This document shows, one piece after another, positions 8,653-17,023 of a stretch of DNA of 64,000 nt. This stretch comes from Sphingomonas paeninsulae. Lineage in GTDB: Bacteria; Pseudomonadota; Alphaproteobacteria; Sphingomonadales; Sphingomonadaceae. The notes beneath the pieces were generated by a model that saw only the letters and a list, made by a program, of their open reading frames with translations, made no database searches and had not been told where the DNA came from. A program made the translations under genes and the position numbers. Location: contig NZ_CP032829.1 in assembly GCF_003660165.1 (NCBI RefSeq), positions 2,307,001 to 2,371,000 of the forward strand. Reading direction: 5' to 3'. Position 1 is the stretch's first letter. Every line of letters starts with the position of its first letter.

Positions 8653-8961
8653 ATGGCTTACGCGCTGACCGTGAAAACACTCGCTGAGAAGTGGGGATGC
8701 AGCATGTCATTCGTCTATTCGGAAATCGACAAGGGAAGGCTTACAGTGATGCGCCTTGGTCCCAAGCTAATCCGCATCCGTCCCGATGATGTCGAAGCCT
8801 ACGAGGCGGCAGCATTGGTGACAGCCGACATTTTCCCGGAGCCGTTAGCCACCCCCCACACCATCGCGGGGAATGAGCGGGTACTGCAATGCCTGAAAGA
8901 CATGCGGACCACGGCAAGGCTTTTACGCGCCGTTCGGGGAACTACGCCCAGCCCCACATAA
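8653..8961 (+). CDS. Excisionase/MerR-like helix-turn-helix protein
   Basis: 102 residues from the ATG giving MAYALTVKTLAEKWGCSMSF. The first 55 residues match the HTH_17 (excisionase-type) pattern: 'LTVkxLAEkwgcSxsfVYxEI..GrLxvmRlGpkLiRI.pdDVeaYE'. Known of the family: such proteins act as recombination directionality factors or small regulators. In an island with a tyrosine integrase it is a natural candidate excisionase, although it is far from int. The last ~10 residues may be wrong if a base is missing in the GGGG run at 8937-8940. Confidence 0.65.
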   Translation: MAYALTVKTLAEKWGCSMSFVYSEIDKGRLTVMRLGPKLIRIRPDDVEAYEAAALVTADIFPEPLATPHTIAGNERVLQCLKDMRTTARLLRAVRGTTPSPT

Positions 8962-9085
8962 CCACGGGGGACATCTATATCCTTCATTGGAACGATATGA
9001 CCTTGGCGACCCACGGGGCTGCCGGGATGAAACCCCTGTATTCCACAACCCGTCCGCGAGCTATTCGCGCGTGGCCCAGCCATAG
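8889..9085 (+). CDS. Candidate small island ORF, possibly frameshifted
   Basis: An ATG at 8889 opens MPERHADHGKAFTRRSGNYA. If one G is missing in the five-G run at 8966-8970, the frame continues as TTGGHLYPSLERYDLGDPRG to a TAG at 9083-9085. That stop sits directly at the AGGAA preceding the next gene's TTG start, which supports a real gene end there. It would encode ~65 residues rich in Pro, Tyr and Arg, overlapping the end of the preceding HTH gene. No family recognised; weakly supported. Confidence 0.25.
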
Positions 9086-9093
9086 GAAATGTC

Positions 9094-9414
9094 TTGGCGA
9101 TCTACGAAATTGACGATGAAGTTTTGAACAGCGAAGCTGCCGCTGGATATTTTGAACGTGCGGACAAGCGGGCTCTCATGGGCCTCCGGGCAACATGCGA
9201 AATCCTGGGCCTTCCGCTCCCCGATTATGCCCTACGCAGGAAGCCCGGGCGGACCCCCGCTGGGGATGTCATGCGCGCATATGCGGTGGACCATCCTGTT
9301 CCCCGCCCCCTGACGCTGGCACCCCGCAAGGAGGACGCCATTCCAGAACGGATTGCAGCCGTTCGCGCCGCCAATGCTGCACGCCTCAACCGCGCCGCCA
9401 CCCTCTCCGTTTAA
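9094..9414 (+). CDS. Island hypothetical protein
   Basis: 106 residues from a TTG start at 9094, chosen because AGGAA (9085-9089) lies just upstream; ATG codons downstream would remove a quarter of the protein. The product starts MAIYEIDDEVLNSEAAAGYF. No family recognised. It is acidic at the N-terminus, basic in the middle (ALRRKPGRTPAGDVM) and Ala-rich at the C-terminus. It sits in the rightward island operon. Confidence 0.5.
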   Translation: MAIYEIDDEVLNSEAAAGYFERADKRALMGLRATCEILGLPLPDYALRRKPGRTPAGDVMRAYAVDHPVPRPLTLAPRKEDAIPERIAAVRAANAARLNRAATLSV

Positions 9415-9461
9415 TTCCCCTTCCCCGTCTGAGCATCCCGCTCAGCTTACTAGGATCACTA

Positions 9462-9977
9462 ATGAACACAGTTACCGCCTCCCCCGTCCGTGTGGCCCTT
9501 ATGGCCGACGTGGCTGGGTTGAGGGCTTCCCGTGCTATTGCCGTCGATGATACCGCTACCTTCGCCCGTCTATCGGGTGCAGCCAAGGAAACCCTCCGGC
9601 TTGCCTCCGCTATAAGCTCCGCTCAGGATGCTTTGACGGCCTACGCCATTGCGGAAGCGCGGGCGGACTTGGACAAGCTCTTTAGTAAGTTTGGGGATAT
9701 TACCGTCACGGTTACGACCCCAGCGGGTGAGCAACCTAACGCCATCCAATCCCGCTACACCATCGTCTATGATGCACGGGCCTACCACGCGAATACTCGC
9801 CAATCGGACTTTGCTAAACGTACGGTCAACGGCTTCGGGGCGCTGGACAGGGAGGCCATGGCTTACCTCGTCACACGCAAGCCCGAGGCTATCCCCTCCA
9901 TCATCATGGACCTTGCCCCGGAAACCCGGAAGCAGCTTTTGATCGGTACTTTGCGGCAATGCGCCGGGGGCACCTAA
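9462..9977 (+). CDS. Island hypothetical protein
   Basis: 171 residues from the ATG at 9462 (MNTVTASPVRVALMADVAGL). The frame is open further upstream, but that part reads as a shadow of the preceding gene. Residues ~35-75 look helical and Ala-rich, followed by a strand-rich stretch (DITVTVTTPAGEQPNAIQSR). No family recognised. A place among phage-like genes fits a virion-associated or DNA-transaction role, but nothing in the sequence shows it. Confidence 0.55.
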   Translation: MNTVTASPVRVALMADVAGLRASRAIAVDDTATFARLSGAAKETLRLASAISSAQDALTAYAIAEARADLDKLFSKFGDITVTVTTPAGEQPNAIQSRYTIVYDARAYHANTRQSDFAKRTVNGFGALDREAMAYLVTRKPEAIPSIIMDLAPETRKQLLIGTLRQCAGGT

Positions 9978-9996
9978 CAGGGCCGGTGGCAGCCTA

Positions 9997-10530
9997 ATGA
10001 CTGCCACCATTCACACCCTCAAGAGCCTCCGCCGCAACGCCCCACAGCAAGACTTGCACACTGAGGCGCTACGGCTCCCCGTCGCTCCACCATATAAGTT
10101 CCAGACGCCTTACAACCCGGCTGCCTATCCCAGTGATGCCCTAACGGCTTTGCGGGTACAGGCTGGGTCATTGGCGGATGCGGCGGTTGAGGAGGCCAAG
10201 TGGTCTGCAATCGGGCTTTGGCTGTCTTGCATTCCGGCCCCATCTCAACTGACAAACCCGTTAGAGGTAGCTCAGGCCACATACCGCTTTTGCCGGGAAG
10301 CGCGGCGCATGGCTGCCAATTGGCCGTCACTGTCAGGCCGTCCCTATTCATCCCTGTTGCACGGTTATTCGGCGGCCACGGTAGAGGCAGCTTGGGATGT
10401 CTGTGCTGAGACGTTGAAAGATTGGGAACGGTCCCGCAGCCCCCGGTTTGCTGGGGCTATCCGCCGCGTATCCAACTATCTCCGGTCCGTGTTTCCCACT
10501 AAGTCCGTATTGGCGGCGGTCCGGGTATGA
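9997..10530 (+). CDS. Island hypothetical protein
   Basis: 177 residues starting MTATIHTLKSLRRNAPQQDL. No family recognised. It is basic, with several Trp residues spread over the C-terminal half (AKWSAIGLWL, ANWPSLSGRPYSS, EAAWDVCAETLKDWERS). Its TGA overlaps the ATG of the next gene (ATGA, 4 bp), so the two are translationally coupled. It lies 19 bp after the previous gene. Confidence 0.55.
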   Translation: MTATIHTLKSLRRNAPQQDLHTEALRLPVAPPYKFQTPYNPAAYPSDALTALRVQAGSLADAAVEEAKWSAIGLWLSCIPAPSQLTNPLEVAQATYRFCREARRMAANWPSLSGRPYSSLLHGYSAATVEAAWDVCAETLKDWERSRSPRFAGAIRRVSNYLRSVFPTKSVLAAVRV

Positions 10531-11161
10531 CCGCCTTGACCCATCGCCAGCGGGTGAAAATCAATGCTGCCCTCGCGATCATCCACGGCAATGGCCATGA
10601 TGCCAGCGGGGTATCCAGACAGGCTAAAGCCTCCGCAGTTAACGGCGTGAGTTTGCAACAGGGATATGAGGCTGCGCTAAACAGCTTCATCCAAAGCAAT
10701 CCGGCAATGGGCAATGAGATTGTCCGCACCATCGCGGTAATCGGTGCCAGCGACGATGCCACGGTTAACAGCTACCATCATGCCCTGACGGAATATAACG
10801 CTACGGGTAGCATTGTAGCAATGTCGGCGATGCTCCCCACAATGGCCCGTGATAGCGTGGCCCTCGCCATTCGAAATGGTGAAATCACGCAAGAGGATGT
10901 CGCAAACGGTGGCTTGGAAACCGCGCTGGGCTTCGCGCCCTCGGATGCCATGACCGCTGCCGCGATGACCCCGGCTGCGGCCCCCGCTCAGGCCGCTCAG
11001 GCTGCCCCCAGAGTCCGCAAGCGGCCCCGGTGGCACCTGCCCCCCGAATTGCCGGGCAGGCGTCCCCTGCCAACAATTACAACAAGACCGGGGAGGCGCT
11101 GAAATCATGGATTGGCCTTCCGCTGGCATACGTCGTCGCTCAGGAAGCCGCTGACCTCTGA
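10527..11161 (+). CDS. Island hypothetical protein with Pro/Ala linker, split by one apparent missing base
   Basis: The first frame gives a plausible helical protein (MTALTHRQRVKINAALAIIH ... NGGLETALGFAPSDAM) and then turns into arginine-rich nonsense after a CCCCC run at 11005-11009. Adding one C continues it as AAPQSPQAAPVAPAPRIAGQ, a Pro/Ala linker, and then NNYNKTGEALKSWIGLPLAY up to a TGA at 11159-11161. The restored product is 211 residues with an N-terminal domain of ~145 residues, a disordered linker and a short C-terminal segment. That architecture is common in phage-encoded assembly or regulatory proteins. No family recognised. Confidence 0.5.
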
Positions 11162-11318
11162 AGTTGCACTGCTATTGCTGTTCTTGCTGTAGTGGCAATT
11201 TTTACAAACCACGGTCCGGGGCTGCACTATTGCAACAGACGGCCGCACTTGATGACCTTTTCAAACATACCTATCTAGTATCGGTCTAAAAGGTGCTTAC
11301 TAAAACGGATAATTGCCC

Positions 11319-11677
11319 ATGCATGTCGAAGGTGTTTCCATATATGACACGGAACATGTAGCCGGGCTATCCCCGGAATGTTCATTGGTCCTTGGGAACA
11401 GGCTCAACATGTAAGGGCCGCGTTCGCAATCGTTACTCCCGATGGCTCAACTCCCATAAACGTGCGGGTTAGTCGTACTACGGTCTTCAATCATGGGGGC
11501 GATGGTTTGCGAATTGTTGATACGGGGCACAACATCGACGTAAGTAGTTTTCATGCTATTGGTAATGCAGGGGATGGGATTGTAGTGGACAAACCCGCAG
11601 TGATGGAACGGTCAAGTGGGCCAAACCGCAAGGAGCGACGCACTGCCTTGGCCAAAGCCCGTAAAAATAAAGGATAA
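11319..11677 (+). CDS. Small protein with beta-helix-like repeat, possibly frameshifted at its start
   Basis: From the ATG at 11378 the frame gives 99 residues. From the ATG at 11319 the frame meets it if one G is missing after CCCC at 11371-11374, giving ~119 residues. The core VFNHGGDGLRIVDTGHNIDV ... FHAIGNAGDGIVVDKP repeats an 'N-x-G-x-DG-hydrophobic-x-h' unit about every 26 residues, the look of right-handed parallel beta-helix rungs. The tail PNRKERRTALAKARKNKG is strongly basic. The next gene repeats the same motif. Function unknown. Confidence 0.5.
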
Positions 11678-11681
11678 TTGG

Positions 11682-11960
11682 GTGGTTGTACGGATTAACA
11701 ATTCCGATACGTCTCACAACGGACGCGATGGCGTTAATGTTGACCTATCATCCGATACTGAAATTAATAATCATCATTCTTACGGCAACGGGCGGGACGG
11801 CATACACTTACATGAGGGTAAGAACCAGCTACCAAAAGGTAGACGGCGCTCGGGATGGGTTCCAGAGATTTTGTCTGGTCTTTTCGTTCAAGCAGTTGGG
11901 GGCGTGCTTGCTGTTCTCATTGTTGGTTATCTAGTCGCCAAACACTATTGGCCTATATAG
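11682..11960 (+). CDS. Small membrane-anchored protein with beta-helix-like repeat
   Basis: About 92 residues from a GTG start at 11682, preceded by AAAGGA that overlaps the previous gene's stop. HNGRDGVNVDLSSDTEINNH ... YGNGRDGIHLHEG repeats the rung-like unit of the preceding protein. A short basic linker (LPKGRRRSGW) leads to a C-terminal membrane helix (GLFVQAVGGVLAVLIVGYLV). The two adjacent genes look like a diverged pair, one with a basic tail and one with a membrane anchor. This arrangement, last cargo before the integrase, could be a lysogenic-conversion, exclusion or defence module; that is speculation. Confidence 0.5.
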   Translation: MVVRINNSDTSHNGRDGVNVDLSSDTEINNHHSYGNGRDGIHLHEGKNQLPKGRRRSGWVPEILSGLFVQAVGGVLAVLIVGYLVAKHYWPI

Positions 11961-11966
11961 TTTCTC

Positions 11967-13489
11967 TTAAAAACCTTGCCTGCCCTCAGTCCCGTCAACA
12001 GCAAAGCAGGGCATCTTGTCGATTGCCTCGGCCATGGCCTTGATAGGTACGCTGCCGTAGGTCTGCCCGACAGATTTAGGGGCATGACCTGTGATTGCGT
12101 CCGATGTCCGTTCTAGCATGTTGGATGCAATTGCCTGTGTCTTGAACAGATGCCGCCAGCCATGATTAGGTTTCACGGCGCGGTCGGTAATGCCGACCTC
12201 AGTACGGACCCAAGTGGCCAGCCTCTCTCCTACCTTTTTGAAGTGCCGGTTATCGGTGGACTGTACCCGCTGGCGGGCGGGATCATAAAATAACGGCCCG
12301 TCCTTTTCAGCTATCGCAAGAAACCCCTGCTTGATCAAGTGAGGGTGAATAGGCACGATCCTAGCGTTTCCATCCTTAACCGTCCCAGCCTCCGGAGTTA
12401 TTCTTATGGCCCAAATACCGTCTATCTGTGTCACGTCTTGCCCGCGAAGCTGGCTCATTTCACCTACTCGGGCACCCGTGTAGGCGCACAACCAAGGTAT
12501 CCAGCGCCGGGCTAATTTGTTCTGTTCGCTCAGCCGGGTAGCCGATGGCAGTAGGCTGGCTGTCAAAATAGCCTTGGCCTCCGCTGCCGTGAAATCCGAG
12601 TTTCTAAGATTAGGCTTTCTCGGGACGCGAACTACAACGGAGTTGGCCACGTTGTTGGGTATCAATCGTTCTTCTTTTGCCCAGCGCAGGATCGAGCTAA
12701 GTATGCCGATACGCTTCTTGACCGTCTGGGGGTCACGAAGTCTGCCCCTGTTGGTCGTCTCAGCAGCTAGAGCGTTCCGCCAATCCCGGACATTATCCTC
12801 AGTCACGCGGGCCGCGTCGTCATGGCCCAGGAATGTCTTGAAATCTTTCACGCTGGCGTGGCCTTCCGTCGCAACAACGGCCTTCAAACCCTGAGCTTTT
12901 GCGTAGGCATCATAGATTGCCATCAAGGATACGGCCTTGACGGCTGGGCTTTGGGGTCGGGGGCTGTGGGAGCATCGCTGGCAGCGTTCTTCCACAATTC
13001 CGCTGTCTCTGCCCGCAAAACTCTGAGCGCGTCCTCCACGAGTCGCCTAGAGTAGATTTCGTCGTCCCGTATGAACTTCATAGCCCGAAGCTCCGGGGAC
13101 ATTTGCTCGGTGGAGCCCGATAGCCGTCCTTCTAGAAACGCGATCATTGGCTCCAATTTTTCGCGCTTGTCCTCACGGCGGGAGTTGTCCGCATCCAGTT
13201 GGGCAATCCCGTTTAGCTCCCGCTCAGTGATCCAATCCGCTGGATTGCTGATGCGGGGAGCGGGGGCGGGGGCGTGAACGATCGACCGCGCCTCGGCAAA
13301 GACGCGATCTGTTTCGATCGTATGGGCCGGGATTAACCGCTTGGCTGTCTCGCGGTCCTTGGTTTTCAGAGATATTTTGAACTCCGACCTTGGGTTGCCA
13401 TTGGCCGTAAGCAACTTGCCCCGAATATCATCAGGCACGGAGCGGCGGAAATAGTAGGTTGCGCCGACTTGATCTAGATAGGTGCACAT
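11967..13489 (-). CDS. int: Tyrosine integrase (DUF6538-type N-terminus), split by one apparent missing base
   Basis: The N-terminal frame starts MCTYLDQVGATYYFRRSVPD, the DUF6538 signature of phage-like integrases in Alphaproteobacteria. The catalytic domain is in the other frame: ARWIPWLCAYTGARVGEMSQ (first Arg), HGWRHLFKTQAIASN (HxxR), ITGHAPKSVGQTYGSVP (GH and the Tyr nucleophile). The frames join if one base is added in the G runs at 12953-12963, giving ~507 aa, a normal length. The ATG at 13489 is preferred over 13495 because AGGGG is then correctly spaced. It integrates the island at tRNA-Thr; its gene adjoins attR and reads away from the tRNA. A palindrome lies directly upstream. Confidence 0.88.
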
Positions 13490-13499
13490 GGTCATTCCC

Positions 13500-13517
13500 C
13501 TGTTACGATTGTAACAG
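13500..13517. promoter_or_regulatory. Palindrome between integrase and tRNA-Thr
   Basis: CTGTTAC-GATT-GTAACAG is a perfect 7-bp inverted repeat 11 bp upstream of the integrase ATG. The half-site TGTAACAGT also occurs at 2958-2966, 61 bp inside attL. Inference: arm-type sites for the integrase or an operator for int. Confidence 0.45.
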
Positions 13518-13579
13518 TCACCCGTCAAAAAAGCCCTGTTTTCTGGGAGTTTCCGCCCTTTGTAGAGGGTTAGGAAGCT

Positions 13580-13656
<77 letters not shown>

Positions 13657-13683
13657 GCACGACGTGCGTTGGCCTCCTTTGCG

Positions 13684-14570
13684 TCAGCGGACGCCGAACG
13701 TCCACCCCTCGGTTGCTGCAACCGCATTTAAACCTGGTGGATTCCACAATTTCGGGTCTTCTGCGACGGCTCGGAGCCATGCGGAGGTCAGAATCGCGTC
13801 AGTTGCGTGGTCTGTATAGCGTGTAAGCGGCTCGTGTGGTTCGCTTCCGATGTTGATCAATGCCGAATCGAGCGAAGCCGCATCGCGCATTTTCGTGCGC
13901 CCTTTCGGCAGGCCAGCGGCAATCGCGGCCACGCTGGTATAAATCTCCGCTATGACCGATCCAGTTGCAGGAACAGGGTCGAAGGGCCAGATGGGGAAGC
14001 GGGTGCCCAGCCTGTGGAGCATTCGCATCCCGGTCAGGCTGGACTTCCCAACCTGCGCGGCTCCCACCAGATTGAAGTTGCTATAGGGGTTCAGTCCCTG
14101 TTCGCGTTGTGCGATTTCAGCCTTGCGCAACCGTCCGGACGTTCCTGAAAACAGATCACCGGTTCGTCCCCGTGAGGACGAAAATGCCGTGATGCCTCTG
14201 TATGATCAACGAAGGTTGATGCACCCAGATTGCCATCACTGGCCGCAATCCGATCGACCATTGCCCAAAGCGAACGTGCGTCGGGTGGACTTTCGTCCCA
14301 GCCCGGAAAATAGGCGCCGCAGTCTGCAAACGCGAACGCTGCGCTCAGGTCCAGGCCGACGAGAGTGTTGCCCGGCAATTCGTTTATCAGCCAATCTAGG
14401 ACGTCTTCGCGCGACCAGATATGGGCCGGACGCAGCAGGACAGGGGCTGTGATGCCGTTCGAACAAATTGCGGCGGCAATGCCAGGCTGCCGTGCCCCAA
14501 CTGCTCCCGACCAGTCGATCGCTACGTAATGCGCAAACCGAGGCTTCAATCTCTCATTGCTCACGCTCAC
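13684..14570 (-). CDS. DUF429-like (RNase H-fold) protein, split by one apparent missing base
   Basis: The N-terminal frame (HYVAIDWSGAVGARQPGIAA ... LVGLDLSAAFAFADCGAYFP) reaches HGDEP and then loses sense. Adding one G in the CCGG at 14159-14162 gives GDLFSGTSGRLRKAEIAQRE and joins the second frame, which ends in HATDAILTSAWLRAVAEDP. The restored 295-aa protein has the 'iDWSGA' opening, a later 'EIYTSVAAI' and the closing 'D-A' helix typical of DUF429-like RNase H-fold proteins, suggesting a nuclease-like fold with no proven substrate. Its start overlaps the end of rarA by 17 bp, so the two are co-transcribed. The split is attributed to a sequence error. Confidence 0.7.
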
Positions 14571-15867
14571 TTCGCAGCCGGTCCCAATGGGCTATCCGTT
14601 CGGCGATCTTGGCCTCGAAACCGCGCGGGGAGGGGGTGTAATATTCCTGCGCGCTCAATCCGTCGGGCCAATAGTTCGCGCCTGAAAAGCCATCCACCGT
14701 ATCCGGGTCGTACGCATAGCCTTTGCCATAACCCAACGTCTTCATCAGTTTTGTCGGCGCATTGACGATATTCATCGGCGGCATCAGCGACCCGGTATCC
14801 TTCGCACTTCGCCACGCCGCTTTCTGTGCTTGATATGCCGCATTCGATTTCGGCGCGGTTGCCAGATAGAGACAAGCCTGCACGATCGCCAGCTCACCCT
14901 CGGGCGAGCCTAGAAAGTCATAAGCATCCTTTGCAGCAAGACACTGGATCAGTGCTTGTGGATCGGCCAGTCCAACGTCCTCGCTGGCAAAGCGCACAAG
15001 GCGGCGCAGGACGTAAAGCGGTTCTTCGCCAGCCACCAGCATCCGCGCAAGATAGTAAAGCGCGGCTTGTGGATCGGACCCGCGCAACGATTTATGTAAT
15101 GCCGAAATCAGGTTGTAATGCCCCTCGCGATCCTTGTCATAGATCGGCATCCGGCGGTGGAGCAGAGCCGAAAGTGCTGCCGGATCGAGTGGGTCGGCAA
15201 TGTTCACCGAAAACAATGTTTCCGCCTGATTGAGCAGAAACCGCCCGTCGCCATCGGCGCTCGCGATCAATGCTGTGCGCGCGTCGGTAGTCAGGGGAAT
15301 GGCGCGGTCCTCGACCTGTTCCGCCCGCCTTAGCAATTCCTCCAGCGCGGCAGCATCAAGCCGGTGCAGTACCAGCACCTGTGCGCGGCTGAGCAAAGCG
15401 GCGTTTAGCTCGAAGCTGGGGTTCTCGGTCGTAGCACCGACCAATGTAATTGTGCCGTCCTCGACGTAGGGCAGGAAACCGTCCTGTTGCGCGCGATTGA
15501 ACCGGTGGATCTCGTCAACGAACAGCAACGTGCGCTGCCCAAGTCTTGCGGCATCCTTCGCGCCAGCAAAGACGCGTTTCAGGTCTGCAACGCCTGAAAA
15601 GACGGCAGAAATACTTTCGAACCGCAATCCGACCGCATCGGCTAACAGCCGCGCGATCGTCGTTTTGCCAGTGCCCGGCGGCCCCCACAGAATCATCGAT
15701 GCCAGCTTGCCGGCGGTAACCATCCTGCCAATCGCGCCATCGGGGCCGGTCAGATGATCCTGCCCAACGACTTCGCCGAGGTTCGTCGGGCGCAACCGGT
15801 CTGCAAGGGGGCCGCCGCCTGTGTCTGCGTCTTTGGTCGGAATCTCGGATGCGAACAGGTCAGTCAT
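14554..15867 (-). CDS. rarA: Replication-associated recombination protein A (RarA/MgsA AAA+ ATPase)
   Basis: 437 residues, normal for the family. Walker A GPPGTGKTTIARLLA lies near residue 65, Walker B LLFVDEIHRFNRAQ near 115, and sensor 1 VGATTENPSFELN near 140. The C-terminal half has the clamp-loader-like collar and tetramerisation region (HYNLISALHKSLRGSDPQAA, RRLVRFASEDVGLADPQAL). RarA acts at stalled replication forks, related to clamp-loader and RuvB ATPases. Its last codons overlap the downstream DUF429-like gene. It is divergent from the PadR gene. Confidence 0.95.
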   Translation of the reverse strand: MTDLFASEIPTKDADTGGGPLADRLRPTNLGEVVGQDHLTGPDGAIGRMVTAGKLASMILWGPPGTGKTTIARLLADAVGLRFESISAVFSGVADLKRVFAGAKDAARLGQRTLLFVDEIHRFNRAQQDGFLPYVEDGTITLVGATTENPSFELNAALLSRAQVLVLHRLDAAALEELLRRAEQVEDRAIPLTTDARTALIASADGDGRFLLNQAETLFSVNIADPLDPAALSALLHRRMPIYDKDREGHYNLISALHKSLRGSDPQAALYYLARMLVAGEEPLYVLRRLVRFASEDVGLADPQALIQCLAAKDAYDFLGSPEGELAIVQACLYLATAPKSNAAYQAQKAAWRSAKDTGSLMPPMNIVNAPTKLMKTLGYGKGYAYDPDTVDGFSGANYWPDGLSAQEYYTPSPRGFEAKIAERIAHWDRLRSEREQ

Positions 15868-15920
15868 CGCCCCAAGATAGGGTGTCTACGAAAAAATCCC
15901 ACTGGCCTCTTGCAACAATC

Positions 15921-15932
15921 AAGATATATCTT
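15921..15932. promoter_or_regulatory. Palindromic operator candidate upstream of padR-like gene
   Basis: AAGATATATCTT is a perfect 12-bp palindrome, followed by TAGATATGG. It lies 36 bp upstream of the PadR start codon in the rarA/padR divergent region. AT-rich palindromes of this type are typical PadR autoregulatory sites; binding is inferred. Confidence 0.5.
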
Positions 15933-15967
15933 AGATATGGTTTGTGATTACAGAAAAGGAATCAAAA

Positions 15968-16561
15968 TTGTTTCACATACATAAAGAGCGCGGCCATCAT
16001 GGCGCGCATGGACGTTTTGCCATTTGGGGCCACATGGGCCGCGGCGGTCCAGATCGCGGCTTCGGGCGCGGTTTTGGTGGTGGCGAAAGAGGCGGTGGTC
16101 GTCGTCGCGTATTCGATTCAGGTGAGCTTCGGCTTGTCCTGCTCAAACTGATTGAAGAACAGCCCCGCCACGGTTACGACCTCATCCGTGAAATTGAGGA
16201 TCGTACCGGCGGTGCCTATGCACCGAGCCCCGGTGTCATCTACCCGACGCTGACATTGCTCGACGATATGGGTCTGATTGCACAGGCAACCAGCGAAGGT
16301 GCGAAAAAGCAGTTTGCGATTACCGAAGTCGGTGCCGCCGAACTGCTGGCAAAAGCCGATGAAGTCAAAGCGCTGTTCCAGCGTCTTGCCGAACTTGGAG
16401 CGATGCGGGAAAAAACCGATGGCGCTACGATCCGGCGCGCAATGGGCAATTTGCGGATGGTGCTCGGTAATCGACTTTCGGCTGATGACGTGACGACCGA
16501 CACATTGCATGATGTCGCGGCGCTGCTCGATGAAGTCGCGCAAAAGATCGAGCGTCTATGA
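15968..16561 (+). CDS. PadR-family transcriptional regulator
   Basis: 197 residues from a TTG at 15968, chosen because AGAAAAGGA ends 7 bp before it; a GTG at 15944 would place the start upstream of that ribosome site. An unusual Gly/Arg/His-rich N-terminal stretch of ~45 residues (GRGGPDRGFGRGFGGGERGG) precedes the PadR winged helix: LRLVLLKLIEEQPRHGYDLI, then GGAYAPSPGVIYPTLTLLDD with the family 'SpGxiYPtLxxL' signature. A C-terminal helical dimerisation arm follows. Its stop overlaps the start of the DUF2218 gene, so both form an operon, probably autoregulated through the palindrome at 15921. Confidence 0.9.
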   Translation: MFHIHKERGHHGAHGRFAIWGHMGRGGPDRGFGRGFGGGERGGGRRRVFDSGELRLVLLKLIEEQPRHGYDLIREIEDRTGGAYAPSPGVIYPTLTLLDDMGLIAQATSEGAKKQFAITEVGAAELLAKADEVKALFQRLAELGAMREKTDGATIRRAMGNLRMVLGNRLSADDVTTDTLHDVAALLDEVAQKIERL

Positions 16562-16884
16562 TGACAACCTCCAGCACGGCGCAGGTGCCGACCGCCAGTG
16601 GTAGCCGTTATCTGCAACAGCTCTGCAAACATTGGGCGCACAATCTGGAGGTCGATTTCACGCCGGAAGCAGGCACAGTCAAATTCCCGCGGGATGCGCG
16701 GGGAGCCGACTGGCCTGCCGACGGTCTGGTGACGATGATCGCACATCCCAATACATTGGAATGCCGGATCGATGCGAGTTCAGACGATCAGCTTGAAGGT
16801 CTGAAGGGGGCTTTGTCCCGCCATCTGGATCGCTTTGCCTTTCGTGAAGCGCCTCTGACGTTCGACTGGATCGACGCCGTTTGA
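16558..16884 (+). CDS. DUF2218 family protein
   Basis: 108 residues. SRYLQQLCKHWAHNLEVDFT and the end DRFAFREAPLTFDWI match DUF2218, small proteins often paired with PadR regulators or iron-uptake genes. The ATG overlaps the PadR stop (ATGA), so it is translationally coupled and likely under PadR control. Its biochemical role is unknown. Confidence 0.85.
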   Translation: MMTTSSTAQVPTASGSRYLQQLCKHWAHNLEVDFTPEAGTVKFPRDARGADWPADGLVTMIAHPNTLECRIDASSDDQLEGLKGALSRHLDRFAFREAPLTFDWIDAV

Positions 16885-17023
16885 AGAGACTAACGAAAAT
16901 TGAACGAACTTATCTTTCCGAGCAGGCGGAAATCCAGAGCCGCCCGTGCCGGACACTGCATCTGTGGAGTCCGGTCACCACGGCGGAGCGAAAGCGGCAA
17001 CAATCCCGCGCGACTCCTGCCTA

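Noticed and set aside
12923-12995. Programmed -1 frameshift in the integrase (CCC AAA context)
   Set aside because: The heptamer allows poor A-site re-pairing, and the same kind of break occurs in unrelated genes including rpoB, so a sequence error is simpler.
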